A stretch of DNA of 64,000 nt from Phoenix dactylifera (GCF_009389715.1 NC_052393.1:620001-684000); one strand, 5' to 3'; shown: positions 51,101 through 62,623, counted from the first letter of the stretch. Translations and numbers: made by a program. The notes: generated by a model not told the origin, from the sequence alone.

Positions 51101-54100
51101 ACAGAAACTCTAAACATAATTAGTTCTTTCACTGTCATTCATAGGAAATGGGACATTTACTAAGGTGAACAACATATCTCCAGAGAAGACAAGACTTGGT
51201 GCAACAGTAAGGTTGCTCCGTCGTGACCTAGTGTCACAAGTTCGAACTTGGAAATAGCCTCTCTGCACATCGGGGTAAGACCGTGTGCCTGTGTGTATTT
51301 GACCCTCACAAAACCCGTAATGACTGGAGTCTCATGCACTAGGACGCCCCTTTAACAACATCTTTCTGAAAGCGCATTTACTCTTCGTTGGAAGCAGGGA
51401 TTGGTAACTGATGGTATTTCATGGATTTGCTTCTGCGAACCATGCCACTCCCACATGCATGCCTCAAGTACATTGCTTTGGTAAATGTTCTTTTTTTTCT
51501 GTTTTGCTATTTATGCGTCCTTTGCTCATGGTTTCTAAATGTCATACAGAAGAATAATCCTATCAAGGAAGAATGTTGTCTATGTTTGAGTTTCTGATTC
51601 TTTAGCATTCACAGTGGGCAGAGCATGGAACTCTAAATAAAGCTTCAAAAATAATTTTTATCTATAGAGTAATTTAATTGTGAATTTGATCTCTGAGAAT
51701 GCTGTGATAATAATACTTGATGGATACTCTTTCAAGTCATGTAAGCTTGTTCAGTAGACTATGACAGCCCTGTGGTATGTTTCCTTAAATTAGTATTAAT
51801 ATTTTCCAACTCTTTTGAATTTTCCTTGATGCAAGCTTATTCCATAGTTTTTACATTGGATGCACTAGACAACTAATCCAATGGAGTTGCCTAATAGATC
51901 ATTCACTGTTTTCATCCTTGCAGATTTTTAATAGTCCTGCAGCACCCTTTCCCTTTTCTCTGGTTTTTCTCATCGCAATTGTAATCACCTCTTGCATTCG
52001 GAGTCTTGGTGCGCAAGTCATCTTGCATGACTTCTTTCAGATCAACCTACCTATTTGGGTTCATCACATTATAGTGAAATCTCTTGCTGTCATTCCGGCT
52101 CTATACTGCCTCCAGAGTGTAGGACCAGAGGGGATCTATCAGTTGCTTCTCTTCTGTCAAGTTATATTGGCGACCCTCGTACCACCCTCAGTGATTCCCC
52201 TTTTCCGAGTGTCATCGTCCAGATCAATTATGGGTTTTTTCAGAATCTCGCAGCATACAGATATCTTTGCTTTTTGTGCCTTTCTGGTGTTCCTTGCAAC
52301 AGATACCATCTTCATTTTTGAGTTGCTATTCGAAAATTGCTTCTGGACGGTTGAGCTTAGGGAAAGCATGGGAAGAGGTGTGAGACTTGTCCTTCTCCTC
52401 CTTGCCATCACATCCTATGTCTTTGCACTTTATATGGTATTCACACCACTAAGGTCTGAAAGTAACAGACTAGATGATGAAAACAGCAAAGGACCGGATA
52501 TGCAGATATTTACATGGGGCAGGAAAAAGGATCAACTTGAGCTATCTAAGGGTAGAGATGAGAACTCTTCAAGTCAGACCATTAATGGTGAAGAAAAGGA
52601 GTACGTAAAGGAGACAACCTCCATAGAGTCATTGGAGAATCAATCCAATAATATGTTTGCAGAATTCAGTCTTGATCAGCCTAAGACAGCCATTCATTCT
52701 GAATGGCAAGCCCAGAAGCCTGCTTCTGTTCTGGCTCTTAATAAGGATTGTATTATCCAATCCTTATCTTTAGAAGAATATAATTCCATAGTTAACATTG
52801 TTTCTAGCGACGAGGTGATTAGTAAAGGTATTGCACAGAATTATGAAACTAAAGTATCCAGAGAAGAAAATGTGGAAGTAGGAGTTGGAGTCCACCATCA
52901 GAAGGATGGTGAGAAGGGCGGTGCATGTGAACCTGTCCAGCCTCCGAGTGCTTCAACCTCCGATGTACCTGGGTCTTGTAAGAATGCCAGAGTGACGGGT
53001 GGCAATATTAGAAATGATGCCAAGAAGGCAACATCATGTGGATTGAGTCGTGCAGGACGGCGCCAATTAGCTGCCATTCTCAATGAATTTTGGGCGCATC
53101 TGTTTGACTTACATGGTCTGCTAACAGAAGAAGCTAAGGTCATGAGAACAGATCTTTTACTGAATTTGGATCTAGAAATGTACCATGCATCTGCAAGAGC
53201 AGGCACCAAAGACACTTCCCAGAAAAGCTCATTAGACACAGAAAGTGGACCACTACCTTCAGCAAACTCGAGGGACTACACTCCCATGCAAGAGAAGGCT
53301 ATGAATTTGGAATTATCTTATATGCCACTAGCGCAAACTTCGTTTTGGTCAATGGACACTCGGTTTCTGGATGTGAATGGCCAATGTGATGGCCAGGATT
53401 GTCACATACCCAAGATTCAGGACTTTGAGATTCCGCAATTTGGCACATGGTTACGGACTCCTAATATTGCTAAATCTTCTGTTACAGAATATGGGGATCA
53501 ACTCCAGGATACTTCGAGCCAGAATGCATCTGGTTCTTTATGTAAAAGTAGTTTACAAAACCCTGCATCAACTGGATCAATCTGTTCACAGTTTAGAAGG
53601 CCTCAGTATGAACCTTCCTCAGTTGAAAACCCTTCATTCTTGGGTTCGACGAAGGAAAATATTAGCTTTCCTGATATTTCAGAGCTCATAGATTCCTTCG
53701 GGCGTTCGTCTCTCAATATTTCTGGCTCCTTTTCATCTGCGAGTGGAACTGCACATGAACAAGCACAAAATCCAAACAATCTGGTCTCTGAAGGTGAAGA
53801 GGCTCCCTCAGCACTCGACAAGCTTTCCGTGTTAAAGCACCATGAAAGTTTCCTATGTCAAGTAGTTAGCCCTATTCTGGATTCGGAACCTTTCTGGGTT
53901 AAACAACCATTAGAAAATATGTTCAGTTCAACAATCAAAACTAGTAAGGCAAGGAAGAGGAAGCAAGTACTGAATACCTCTTTTACTTCAAAAATAATCA
54001 TGTCTTATGGAGAATCAGAAGCTTGGGTTCTCCAATCTCTAAGAGTTTGTCTTGGAAAGCTCCTAGATTTGGAAGGATCAAGTTGGTTATTTACTCAGAA

Positions 54101-55948
54101 TGGTGGGTATGATGAGAAGTTAATAGACTGGGTAGCTGCAGCAGAGGGTTACCTACGGAAAGAGGGGACTAGCTTGTTGAATCAGGTAAAGTGTAGTGAG
54201 GAGGAAGATATGAATGATGTCATCTCCTCTGTGTCTAACTGTGGGGAGCACTGCACTTGGCAATCTGGCCTGGTTATAGGCTTTGGTGTCTGGTGCATTT
54301 GCCGGATCTTAGGACTGTTGCTCATGGAAAGTCGACCAGAGTTATGGGGCAAATACACCTATGTTCTCAACCGTCTTCAGGTAAAAATTTACACATTATC
54401 TTTTTTCTTTTTATAAAAAAAAATCACACATTATCATGAACCCGTTTTGTGTTATAGCAGGCATGGTCATTTCTACAACTTAGGTGACTGAAGAAATTGT
54501 TTTTTCCCTCTTCCTTCTGTTGAATGGCAGGGTGTTGGCTAGAACGATGTTTTTATATCATGTAGGATATATTGTTCTATTTTATGTGTATATTGGTTTA
54601 TGATATACCACACAAGGATATGAGTCAGGCAGTTCTACAGAAATATAGTCCGTTAACATGCAGAGAACCCTGTGTGGCTATATCTGATATATGTAAGCTC
54701 TGCAATGGCGTGATGTGTCTATGTCAAAAAATACACCAACAATAGTGTTAGTGTTCCAAGGTTCAAACATTTAGAAGGAAAAAAAAGTTGGATGTTGGAA
54801 AAGAAACAGCATGGAGGAGAGCTGAAACCCTTGATTGTAGCCAAAATCTGGAGTTGTGGTCACTTGATACTTGTGAAATCCATAATTTGTCAGGGTACCA
54901 ATGAGTGTTTTCTCTCTCTTTAAACATGGTGTAACTCTTTCTAAACTTTGTCAAAGTCATGATATAAAACAACTCCATAGCCAAGAATACCTCTCTTCTC
55001 ACTCAAGGAAAGCCGAACCTTGGATATGGATTCCTGGGATGCATATTGGAGCATTCAGAAGAGCCCTTGTGGATTAAGACAACTGGTATTGTAATTTGAC
55101 ACTTGAATCGTAATATAAGGAAGCTGATAATAACCAATGTTGTCGGCATAGGTTGTTAGACCTAAAGCTTCATGTATATCTTGTCATGCATAGGTGATGG
55201 AGAACTGAACACTTGAAATGGATTTTTTTTTTATTGGGTGCTTTGGTCTTTCATGTGTTGATACTCAAGATTACACCTTTAGCACTAGTTTCTCTTCATA
55301 TTTATACTTTCAGAACTCTACCAGAGTATACAACTTACTTTCAGAACTCCTGCCAACCACACAATTGAGGAATGAACTCATCACCAGGTTTTATCACAGC
55401 TAGACAGCTGGGCTATATAATCCATTTAAGGAAGAATCATGTGTACTTGTATGTACTATTTTGATAAAATAGTTAAGATAAAAACAAAGAAGAATTTTCT
55501 ACTAACATGTCCATCAGTTATGCTGACAGATTTTTATGGATCATATGAGATGCAGGGCATACTTGATCCAGCATTCTTGAATCCCCGTGATCCTCTCAAA
55601 CCATGCCAGTGTATCGACCACCTTGATATGCGGACCAGTGGGCTCGAACATATTAAGGAAAGCCTTGGCGGAACCCGGTGCACTACTGCAAGCTCAGTGT
55701 TACAGATGATCAAGGAGGTTGAAGGTGCAATTTCAAGGCGCAAGGGTCGGTCCGGCACAGCAGCAGGAGGTATTGCCTTTCCGAAGGGGAAGGAAAACTT
55801 GGCTTCTGTTCTGAAGCGCTACAAGCGTTGCCTGTCAAAGAAGTCATCTGCTACTAATGGAGGAGCCTCTGCACCATCTGAAAAGGCATGTACCAATCAG
55901 CCTGCTTATCCTCCTAATCAAAGTGAGCCATTTTTCAATTTGAACTGA
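41816..55948 (+). CDS. EIN2: Ethylene-insensitive 2 (EIN2)-like NRAMP-family signalling protein (7 exons, 1,225 aa)
   Basis: Exons: 41816-42061, 42415-42501, 42588-42698, 42799-42999, 44444-44626, 51924-54380, 55556-55948; every junction is GT-AG and phase 0. Residues 1 to about 447 form the NRAMP-like multi-span domain (DLGKWVAAIEGG, ILCQYLANLIGIVTGKNLAQ, IMPHNFYIHSSVVQ, ALYCLQSVGPEGIYQLL, VIPLFRVSSSRSIMG). The hydrophilic C-terminal half carries RRQLAAILNEFWAHLFDLHG (about 652), PDISEL (about 858), SWLFTQNGGYDEKLIDWVAA (about 996), ESRPELWGKYTYVLNRLQ and KGRSGTAAGGIAFPKGKENL. In the family, this half is released from the ER membrane to relay the ethylene signal. Length is slightly short (usual about 1,280-1,300). 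Oddities: EYMDLGKW where GYIDxGKW is usual, and LKRYKRCLSKK where the nuclear signal has LKRYKRRLSNK. A divergent EIN2 paralogue is likely. Confidence 0.94.
43936..44097. mobile_element. Short CAAGGTT-type TIR element in EIN2 intron 4
   Basis: A 162-bp element starting CAAGGTTTGCCATACCG and ending in the inverse of CAAGGTTCTCCGTCTCGG, with a GTAC-rich body. Flanks TTTAGAGC and CTCAGAGC match at 6 of 8 positions, suggesting a decayed 8-bp duplication. Relative of 20,109-20,771. Confidence 0.65.
44297..44370. repeat. (TA)37 microsatellite in EIN2 intron 4
   Basis: About 37 uninterrupted TA units, roughly 75 bp before exon 5. Likely highly length-polymorphic. Confidence 0.95.
45067..45135. repeat. 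(TA)n/(TATG)n compound microsatellite in EIN2 intron 5
   Basis: TA units followed by about twelve GTAT units. Confidence 0.95.
45293..45585. mobile_element. GTACCG-rich decayed element in EIN2 intron 5
   Basis: Dense GGTAC/GTACC words (TCGGTACTAGATACCGG, GAACCGGTACACACC, GCGGTACAGTACGC) in both orientations. It resembles the body of the CAAGGTT elements, but the ends were not resolved. Confidence 0.5.
45837..45844. repeat. Left 8-bp TSD AATACAGT
   Basis: AATACAGT at 45,837-45,844 and again at 48,441-48,448, exactly abutting inverted termini. Confidence 0.88.
46351..46757. mobile_element. MITE nested in the hAT-type element
   Basis: Imperfect inverted ends: GAACTCGTTTGGTTTGTCG at the left and the inverse of GGACTCATTTGGTTCGCAGG at the right. 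A further inverse-repeat body (GGAAAAGTGG..., ...GAAAAGCTACTTTTTCATC). A target duplication is not clear. Confidence 0.6.
47215..48167 (+). mobile_element. Solo LTR (Gypsy-like), with 5-bp TSD AGGTC
   Basis: A 953-bp GC-rich unit starts TGATGGGGGTGAAATG and ends GAACCACAACA, bounded by AGGTC at 47,210-47,214 and at 48,168-48,172. TG..CA ends plus a 5-bp duplication and no internal domain identify a solo LTR left by recombination between two LTRs. Composition and the segment TTGATCGTCGGAGGGCCCTC near its 3' end resemble large plant Gypsy LTRs. The orientation and the superfamily are inferred. It contains tandem GC-rich units (TTCGCCGA.GCGCCC). The 197-codon open frame inside is not a gene. Confidence 0.8.
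48850..49560. mobile_element. Unclassified insert within the intron 5 repeat array
   Basis: A segment foreign to the tandem unit, splitting it between GGTGTAATCTC and TCTCTAGTCCAT. It has words such as AGGCTCGACCTAACCTG and GGTCAGGTTAGCCT in opposite orientations near its right end. Exact ends and target duplication were not resolved. Confidence 0.45.
51190..51360 (+). mobile_element. Au-type SINE in EIN2 intron 5
   Basis: Starts around TTGGTGCAACAGTAAGGTTG, followed by CTCCGTCGTGACCTAGTGTC, B-box-like ACAAGTTCGAACTTGG, AATAGCCTCTCTGCA, GGGGTAAGACCGTGTG, GACCCTCACAAAACCCGTAA and GTCTCATGCACTAGGACGCC, then CCTTT. That is the order I know for the widespread plant Au SINE family, including its tRNA-derived head. 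The copy is diverged, with internal deletions. Confidence 0.85.
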
Positions 55949-55959
55949 GTGAACTTATA

Positions 55960-56500
55960 ATGAATTTTTCTTTTCTACGCCTCATGCAATTGTGAAGTAG
56001 AAACTAGAATGGATCAAAATGTATCCAGGTTAAGGTGATCTGGTTGTTGAATAACTGTTCTTCTAGACATCTTGGCTAGTGGATTTTGAGTAACCACCTG
56101 AATTTTGAGGAGACATGATAACTTTGATTAGGGCTTCATGCTTTGAGGTTACCATTGATGCGGTGAATTATAATAATAAAAATATAATAATTATGTTCAT
56201 CTTTGAATTTTTTATATTTTGATAAATGTTATTTTGTCATTTATAGCGATAAAATGTTAAGAGTCCAGCCACATCCCATCATCCTCTAAATCTGAAGTCT
56301 CCCTCTTCAGTTGGCCTTACGTAAAAAAAGAATAACATATTATCATTTAGTCTAATCTTTATTTTTTTTGGGGATATTTTTATAATTAATCTTTTATTAT
56401 AGTTTTTTAAAAAATTTCATATACAGGATACGGAGCAGGCTGAGAACTTGAAACTGAATGGGCCGCTAACTGGGAACCGAGACTACGCATGGAAAAATGG
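55960..56500. other. Intergenic between EIN2 and the 54-aa membrane protein gene
   Basis: AT-rich, no coding region recognised. Confidence 0.6.
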
Positions 56501-56548
56501 CTGAGCTCCTAGAAGACACCGGTCATCTGAAGTCGCATGAATATATGA

Positions 56549-56556
56549 CACGTGGC
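56549..56556 (+). promoter_or_regulatory. ABRE/G-box CACGTGGC upstream of the 54-aa gene
   Basis: CACGTGGC lies about 90-150 bp upstream of the probable 5' UTR start. It matches the core bound by ABA-responsive bZIP factors; the role is inferred from position. Confidence 0.4.
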
Positions 56557-57226
56557 GCGCATTTTGGGTGGAAACTAAACTTTCACGGAAGCACCGTTGA
56601 CTGACGGTCCCTCCTCTATCTTACCTTCCTTTCGCTTCCGTTCTCTTCTCGTCTCTCCCCTGAAAGAAAGGAGGCAACCTCCAGTTCTTCTCCTTCTCCC
56701 ATAGCTGTGGATTCGGATATTCCGGTCATCCGCCATAGCATCAGAGAGGTACGCTACCTTCTCTCTCTCGGATCTCGATTTTTTCTCCTTGTTTTGATTC
56801 TAGTCTTTATCTGAAACGGAACCCCAGTTGTGTTGCTAATTTCGCCCCCCTTCTCTCTCTTTATCGTGCCTCTCTTCTGTATCTAGTAGTATTTTTTATT
56901 ACGACGATTTTTTTTTTTTTCATTTTTGAATGAAGAACGAGTATCTTTCTCTCTATATATACATATGTATGTATGTATGTATCCAAATTGATGATGAAAA
57001 TTAACCGGAACTATGTGCTTAAAATCTTTGTGGGTTCGCATAGATCTCTTAAATAAGCTAGCTGTTCATGAATGATTTTGAGCGCTTCTTCTTGAAATTA
57101 AAGAAGCTGTGACTCCAACTCGGCCCGATTACAAGTTGTGCTGATCAGCAAAGTATTGTAGGCTGAAGCTGGGATGGTCATTCTGATGCTCCTGCAGGAA
57201 AGGATAGTAGCAGCGTTTGGAAGGCG

Positions 57227-57391
57227 ATGGGATACGTGGTGGTGATATCGGTGCCGTTCCTTATCCTGCTCGCGATCCTGGCCCTTGCTTGCTACCTTCT
57301 CGGTCGGGCCAGGGGACGGTCCGAGTGGAGGACACCACAGTACTACGGGCCGCCGGCCCCACCCGCCACAGCCCCGGCCCAGGGCAAGTAA
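57227..57391 (+). CDS. Small single-span membrane protein (54 aa), unknown function
   Basis: A single coding exon preceded by a 5' UTR intron (56,749-57,197; donor GAGAG|gtacgc, acceptor CTGCAG|gaaagg). The protein is MGYVVVISVPFLILLAILAL, then ACYLLGRARGRSEWR, then a Pro/Ala-rich tail ending PAQGK. It therefore has one hydrophobic helix at residues 3-25, a positively charged juxtamembrane stretch (RARGRSEWR) and a disordered C-terminus, probably cytosolic by the positive-inside rule. Short hypothetical proteins of this type are common in plants; I know no function. A second, altered copy lies at 63,956. The CACGTGGC element upstream suggests stress or ABA control (inference). Confidence 0.75.
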   Translation: MGYVVVISVPFLILLAILALACYLLGRARGRSEWRTPQYYGPPAPPATAPAQGK

Positions 57392-57399
57392 GGGCCCTT

Positions 57400-58150
57400 C
57401 GGCCCGTACATGGATATCAAATACAACTACTACTCTTAGATGTGAGGTTGCTTGTGGTTTTATTTAAAGGATATGATGTTGGTGGGTTTGATATACTTTT
57501 TTTGCTTCTTTGCCAAGCATGGGTTTTAAACAATAATTTTATATTTGTTTTATTATTATTCAGTTGACTAATTCGATAAACGTGACCCTCACTCTTGGTT
57601 GGTTAACTTATTGAATAGTGCTGCCAAGCCCCATTCAGGGAAATCCATGGGCTGAGCTAACAAATTCATCTTGGTCCGCACCATGTTAGCTTTTGACCTG
57701 CAAGCGACGTTCGAATAGCTTTAACAAATCAAATGACTCCTGTTTCAAGGATGCTTCTACGTATTCTTGCATGCCCAACTAATGGTTTATTACACGCTAG
57801 CAATTTGATATGTCTCTGGCACATGATAACTATGTATGGTTGCTATAACATGATAATCTCAAAGATAATATGGTGCATGACTGTTGCAAGAGGGATAACG
57901 ATGCTTTAATATCTTGTTAGCTAATCGCTAGATTCTATAAATTTAAGTTGATAGGGAAGGGATCAATAATGTATATCAGGCTTTATTGCTTTAACCCTTC
58001 TTCGACTTTATGTATAGCTTTGACCATGCAAGTAAAAGATATGATTGAGTCAAGAGTTGCTTAAGGTAAGAACAAGTAAAAGATAGACTCAACATAGAAC
58101 GCGTCAATAGAAGAAAAGACTCAAGAAAATAAACCGTAAAATTGGCCTTA
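57400..58150. other. Intergenic, 3' flank of the 54-aa gene
   Basis: No gene recognised. The 5 bases before position 58,156 (ATGAA) are the copia target duplication. Confidence 0.6.
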
Positions 58151-58155
58151 ATGAA

Positions 58156-58568
58156 TGAAGAAAAGAACAGACTAAAAATTGTATAGATAGAAATCTCAAG
58201 TTCTCACATAAGGAGTTTGAATAGAACAAAGACTTTAGACAATATTTGTAATCACACACTCAAAGAAATATTTGCTGGATAAAAAAACTTTGATAGATAA
58301 TGAAACTCCACCCTCTCGGCTTATACAGCATGGTTTATATAGGCTGCTGCAAGCTGGCTGTTACAAGAATGTTAAACAAATCTCTAAACTTGCTAAACAA
58401 ACTCCTAGATAGTTTCAACTACTTGTAACAAATAACAACTCAATATCAAGTGACTAAAAATTAGGAACTAATAAACTAGTAGGAGACTAAGTCTAGAAGA
58501 CTAAGTCTTTAGTTCACGTTTTTTTTTTTTTTCCAGCACCCAAAGAACCCATGCTGAATTATCTAACA
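58156..58568 (-). repeat. 3' LTR of the copia element
   Basis: 413 bp, starting TGTTAGATAATTCAGC on the minus strand and ending TTCTTCA. Close match to the 5' LTR, with an extra short duplication (AGACTAAGTCT) near 58,490. The polypurine tract AAGGGGGAGAA lies just outside at 58,569-58,579. Confidence 0.93.
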
Positions 58569-58582
58569 TTCTCCCCCTTAAT

Positions 58583-58882
58583 TCAAGCGAGGGGTTGTAC
58601 TCCAAGCATGCTCTGAAACTTCTTGTACTTCTTCTCAGTTAGTGCCTTTGTGAGAATATCTGTAGGTTGGTCTTCAGTACTGCAATGTTGTGCCTCCACT
58701 TTGCCTTTAGCAACTAAGTCTCGAATATAATGGTACTTGGTATTAATATGCTTGGTTCTCCCTTGATGAACTGGATTCTTGGATAATGCGATTGCTGACT
58801 TGTTATCGCAGAATATCACTGTTGGTTCATTTTGCTTTGCTTTAAGTCTTTTAAAATTCTTCTCAGCCACACAACATGACAT
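58583..58882 (-). pseudogene. Copia RNase H, C-terminal fragment
   Basis: Open for 99 codons to the natural stop near the polypurine tract. Motifs: FCDNKSAIALSKNPV, RTKHINTKYHYIRD, and DILTKALTEKKY near the end, the usual C-terminus of plant copia polyproteins. The upstream part of RNase H is in other frames. Confidence 0.88.
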
Positions 58883-59025
58883 GCAGTGCTTGTCGTTGCA
58901 ATATACTCGGCTTCAGTGCTCGACAAGGTCACACAGTCTTGTTTCTTTGATGACCAAGAGATGACACCGAAACCAAGACTGAAGGCATAAACTGCTGTAC
59001 TCCTACTATCATCTGCACATCTAGC

Positions 59026-59753
59026 CTAATCACTGCCAGTATAACCAATAAGATTATTTGGGTTCCCATTAGTATACCTGATGCTGTAATCAGTAGTTTC
59101 CTGAATAAATATGAGAACTCTCTTAGCTGCCCCCAAATGGTGTTTGCTTTGACTATGCATGAATCTGGAAAGAAGACTTACAGAATACATTATATCTGGC
59201 CTTGTGTGAGTAAGATACATGAGACCTCCTACCAAGCTTCTATAATATTTTGCATCAGTCTTCTCAACCCCATCATGCAATAAAAGCTTCTCATTTGAGT
59301 TCAATGGTGTCGGGGCAGGATTACAATCAGCCATTCCAAATTTTTTTAACAAATCAGCTGCATACTTCTTTTGACAAATAAAAATACCATCCAAATCTTG
59401 CACAACTTCAATACCCAAAAATAATGCAAAGGACCCAAATCAGACATTTCGAAATTCTTCATCATGTTGTTTTTAAATCCTTCCATCATTTGTGAAGAAT
59501 TACCAGTATATATCATGTCATCCACATACAAGCATACAACCCAAAAATCATTTCCATGACATTTCACATATAAGGGGGGTTCACTAGCACTCTTTTGGAA
59601 TTCATTTTGAGCAAAATAATTATCAATTTTGCTATACCAGGCTCGCGGAGCCTGCTTGAGCTCATAGAGTGCTTTGTGTAATTTATACACCTTATTTTCT
59701 AACCCCTCCACTATAAAGCCTTGGGGTTGTTCAACATACACTTCTTCCAACAT
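59026..59753 (-). pseudogene. Copia reverse transcriptase, frameshifted
   Basis: 59,753-59,346 holds YKLHKALYELKQAPRAWY and the catalytic YVDD motif. The frame then shifts near 59,415, and 59,418-59,026 continues with the connection segment (PLNSNEKLL, YRSLVGGLMYLTHTRPDI). The 5' part of the domain lies across a gap at about 59,753-59,903 in another frame. Confidence 0.9.
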
Positions 59754-59902
59754 TCACCATTTAGAAATACAGATTTAATATCCAATTGATACACTAGCCA
59801 ACTATTATGAGCTGCTAAACACAAAATAGTTCTAACAGTATCAAACCGAACAACTGGAGCAAAAGTTTCAGTGAAGTCAATACCTGAGACTTGGGCATAA
59901 CC

Positions 59903-60451
59903 TTAGACTTGGGCATAACCTTTGGCAACCAAACGAGCTTTATACATTTGTAATGTTCCATCTGGATTCGATTTGGATTTAAAAATCCCTTTCAAGCCAA
60001 TTGCTTCCTTCCTTGGTGGTAGATCCACCAAGGCCCAAGTTTTGTTCTTCTCTATGGCTTCAATTTCTTCTTCCATTGCTCTACACCATTCTTTCTGTGT
60101 CACTGCATCTTCAAAACAAGTAGGTTCCATAGCAAAACATGCATATTCACATGAAGCATAAATGTCCTCTAGACATCTTACCCTCCTGTGAGTACTTTCT
60201 AGAGATGATTGGGGAGACAATGGCAAGCTGGATGATTCAGATTTAGAATTTTTTACTTCAATAATGGTTGGTGTTGGTTCATAACTCTCCCAATTCCAAG
60301 CATCATTTTCATTAAAGACAACATCACGACTAACAATCAATTTTTTAGATTCTGGGTCATAAAGCATGTAGTCTTTAATTTCATCACTATACCCAATGAA
60401 AATGCATTTGACACTCTTATCATCTAACTTTTTTCTAAGTTCAGTAGGCAC
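59903..60451 (-). pseudogene. Copia integrase C-terminus and start of reverse transcriptase
   Basis: KKLDDKSVKCIFIGYSDEIK and SRDVVFNE are integrase C-terminal signatures; KTWALVDLPP, GLKGIFKSKSNPDG and YKARLVAKGYAQV begin the reverse transcriptase. A stop follows. Confidence 0.88.
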
Positions 60452-60562
60452 AAATGCATATGCAATACAACCAAAATTTTTTGAATGACTTACATTGGTT
60501 CTTCCCCCATACCATGCTTCATAAGGTGTCTTCCCTTCTATAGCTCGAGTTGGAGATCTATT

Positions 60563-61738
60563 CTATAAGTACATGGCAACTACTACAGCTTCAACCAAGA
60601 ATTTTTTTGGAAGCCCCTTGTCCCTCAACATACTTCTTGCTGCCTCAACAACAGTTCTATTCTTACGTTCTGCGCCCCCGTTTTGCTGCGGAGTGTAACT
60701 GGCAGTAAGTTGTCTCCGGATGCTATGAGAGCTGCAAAACATTCTAAATTCTGTTGATGTAAATTCACCACCGCGATCTGTCCATAAGGTAGAAATGGAT
60801 AGACCGCTTTCTTTCTCAACAATAGCTTTAAATTGCTTGAAATATTTGAAAGCTTCAGATTTCTCCTTCAGAAAATAAACCCAAGTCATCCTTGAAAAAT
60901 CATCAACAAGGATTAAGAAATACTTACCGCCATTCAAAGAAGGAGTTTGCATTGGGCCACATAAAGCAGCATGCACCAACATTAGAGGTTTCGGGGCTCG
61001 CCAAGACTTCCCTATAGGCAACTTGTCACGATGATGCTTTCCGAAAATACAAGCTTCACATAATTCTTGATCACCTTTTGTCATTGAAAAACTAGAAACC
61101 CTATCCTTTTCATGCAATAAATTCAACCCACCAAAATTAAGATGCCCGAACCTCCTATGCCAAAGTACTGAATCACAAATAGGAGCGGCAAAACCATTGA
61201 GTGTAACTTCAGAAAACATGAGTAGAAACATCTTATTTTCTATCATTTTGACTGAGTAAATTAAGGCCATGCTCTTCTCATCATATATCATGCATTTATC
61301 ATTGTCAAAAACAGCATAATAACCTTTTCTTATCAATTGACCCAAACTAAGCAGATTTTGAGCCAAACCAGGAACATACATAACATCATGAATAATCTTC
61401 TTTCCGGATTTCGTAATTACAGCAACAGTGCCCAAGCCACATACCTGAACATGATTCTTGTCCCCCAACTTCACTTTTGTTTGCACGGCTTCATCAATTT
61501 CAACAAAAAACTCCTTGTTGCATGTCATATGATTACTGCAGCCACTATCGAGATACCATACATTTTTTGACACATTAGTATGAGCAGCCAAACAAGAAAA
61601 AAATAGAATTTCTTCGGAATCCTTTTTTTCCTCATGGAAATTAGCATGCTCCTTGGCCTTTTGAAAATATTTCTTTTCGACATGCCCATATTTTTTGCAA
61701 TGATAACATTGAGGAGCATTTTTATTTTTGACCAGCAA
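60563..61738 (-). pseudogene. Copia zinc knuckle, protease and integrase
   Basis: 391 codons open: CCHC knuckle CYHCKKYGHVEKKYF (with Tyr-Phe where His is usual for the last ligand region), protease DSGCSNHM, integrase zinc finger (HRRFGHLN with CEACIFGK), and catalytic DD..D/E region (LVDDFSRMTWVYFLKEK, WTDRGGEFTS, YTPQQNGGAERKNRT). A stop at MYL-end interrupts it. Confidence 0.93.
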
Positions 61739-62103
61739 TCTTTAGCTTCATAATTTGACTTTCCACGATGCAAACATAGAGAAAAATTAGCATTGTTACC
61801 TCCATTGAAGTTTCTTTGCTGGTTATTGCTCCTCCCTCAACCTCTTCCTCGAAATGAACCACCACGTCCTCGGCCGTTGGATCCTCGTCCACCACTATCC
61901 GATTTTTGCTTTACATTAACCTTTGTCTAGAAGGCCTGCTGTAAAAATGCTTCAGTTGTTCGACTTAGCCGCTGCTCATGTGTCTAAAGTGATCCCATCA
62001 ATTCATGGAGAGAATAATTAGACAGATCTTTCGATTCTTCTATTGCTACAACAATATGGTCAAATTTGACCGGAAGGCTTCGCAAAACCTTCTCAACAAC
62101 TTT

Positions 62104-62577
62104 CTAATATGTCAAGTCTTCTCCAAATGGTCTAATTTGATTCACAAGTGAAAAGACTTTCGAGAAAAATTCTTGGATTGAATCCGAGGACTTCATTGAC
62201 AAATTTTCGAATTCCCTATGAAGAGTTTGTAGCTTCACAGTGATGACACGGGTAGAGCCTTGATACTCTTCTTCCAGCACTTCCCAAGCCTCCTTCGAAG
62301 TAGTCGCACCCATGATTCGTGGAAAAATTGCTTCATCCATAGCTTGTTGAATATAGAACAACGCTTTGGTATCCTTTTTCTGCTTCTCTTTCAACTCAGT
62401 ACTTTGAGCTGCAGTCAATCTCGTGCCTTGATGAGTATTTGGATCATCAAGGCCATCTTCCACCAAGTCCCAGAGGTCATAGGACATAAATAAGGTTCTC
62501 ATTTTGACACGCCAGAATTGGAAATTTAGGCCAGTGAAAATGGGAAGGTTTTGTGAAGGATTCATAGAGTTGGACAT
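62104..62577 (-). pseudogene. Copia Gag, N-terminal part
   Basis: Begins 32 bases after the primer-binding site. Typical Gag motifs: FTGLNFQFWRVKMRTLF, DLWDLVEDG, KDTKALFYIQQAMD and SKEAWEVLEEEYQGS. An early stop at about 62,104 separates it from the rest of Gag, which continues in pieces to about 61,750 (including a Gly/Arg-rich segment). Confidence 0.92.
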
Positions 62578-62605
62578 GATTTTGGACTAAAAGTTTTGTA
62601 GTAAC

Positions 62606-62621
62606 TTGGCTCTGATACCAA
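62606..62621 (-). other. Primer-binding site (initiator tRNA-Met type)
   Basis: The minus strand reads TGGTATCAGAGCCAAG, three bases from the 5' LTR end. It is the standard site complementary to initiator tRNA-Met in plant copia elements. Confidence 0.93.
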
Positions 62622-62623
62622 TT

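Noticed and set aside
52898..53239. 113-codon minus-strand frame
   Set aside because: Antisense shadow of the large EIN2 exon.
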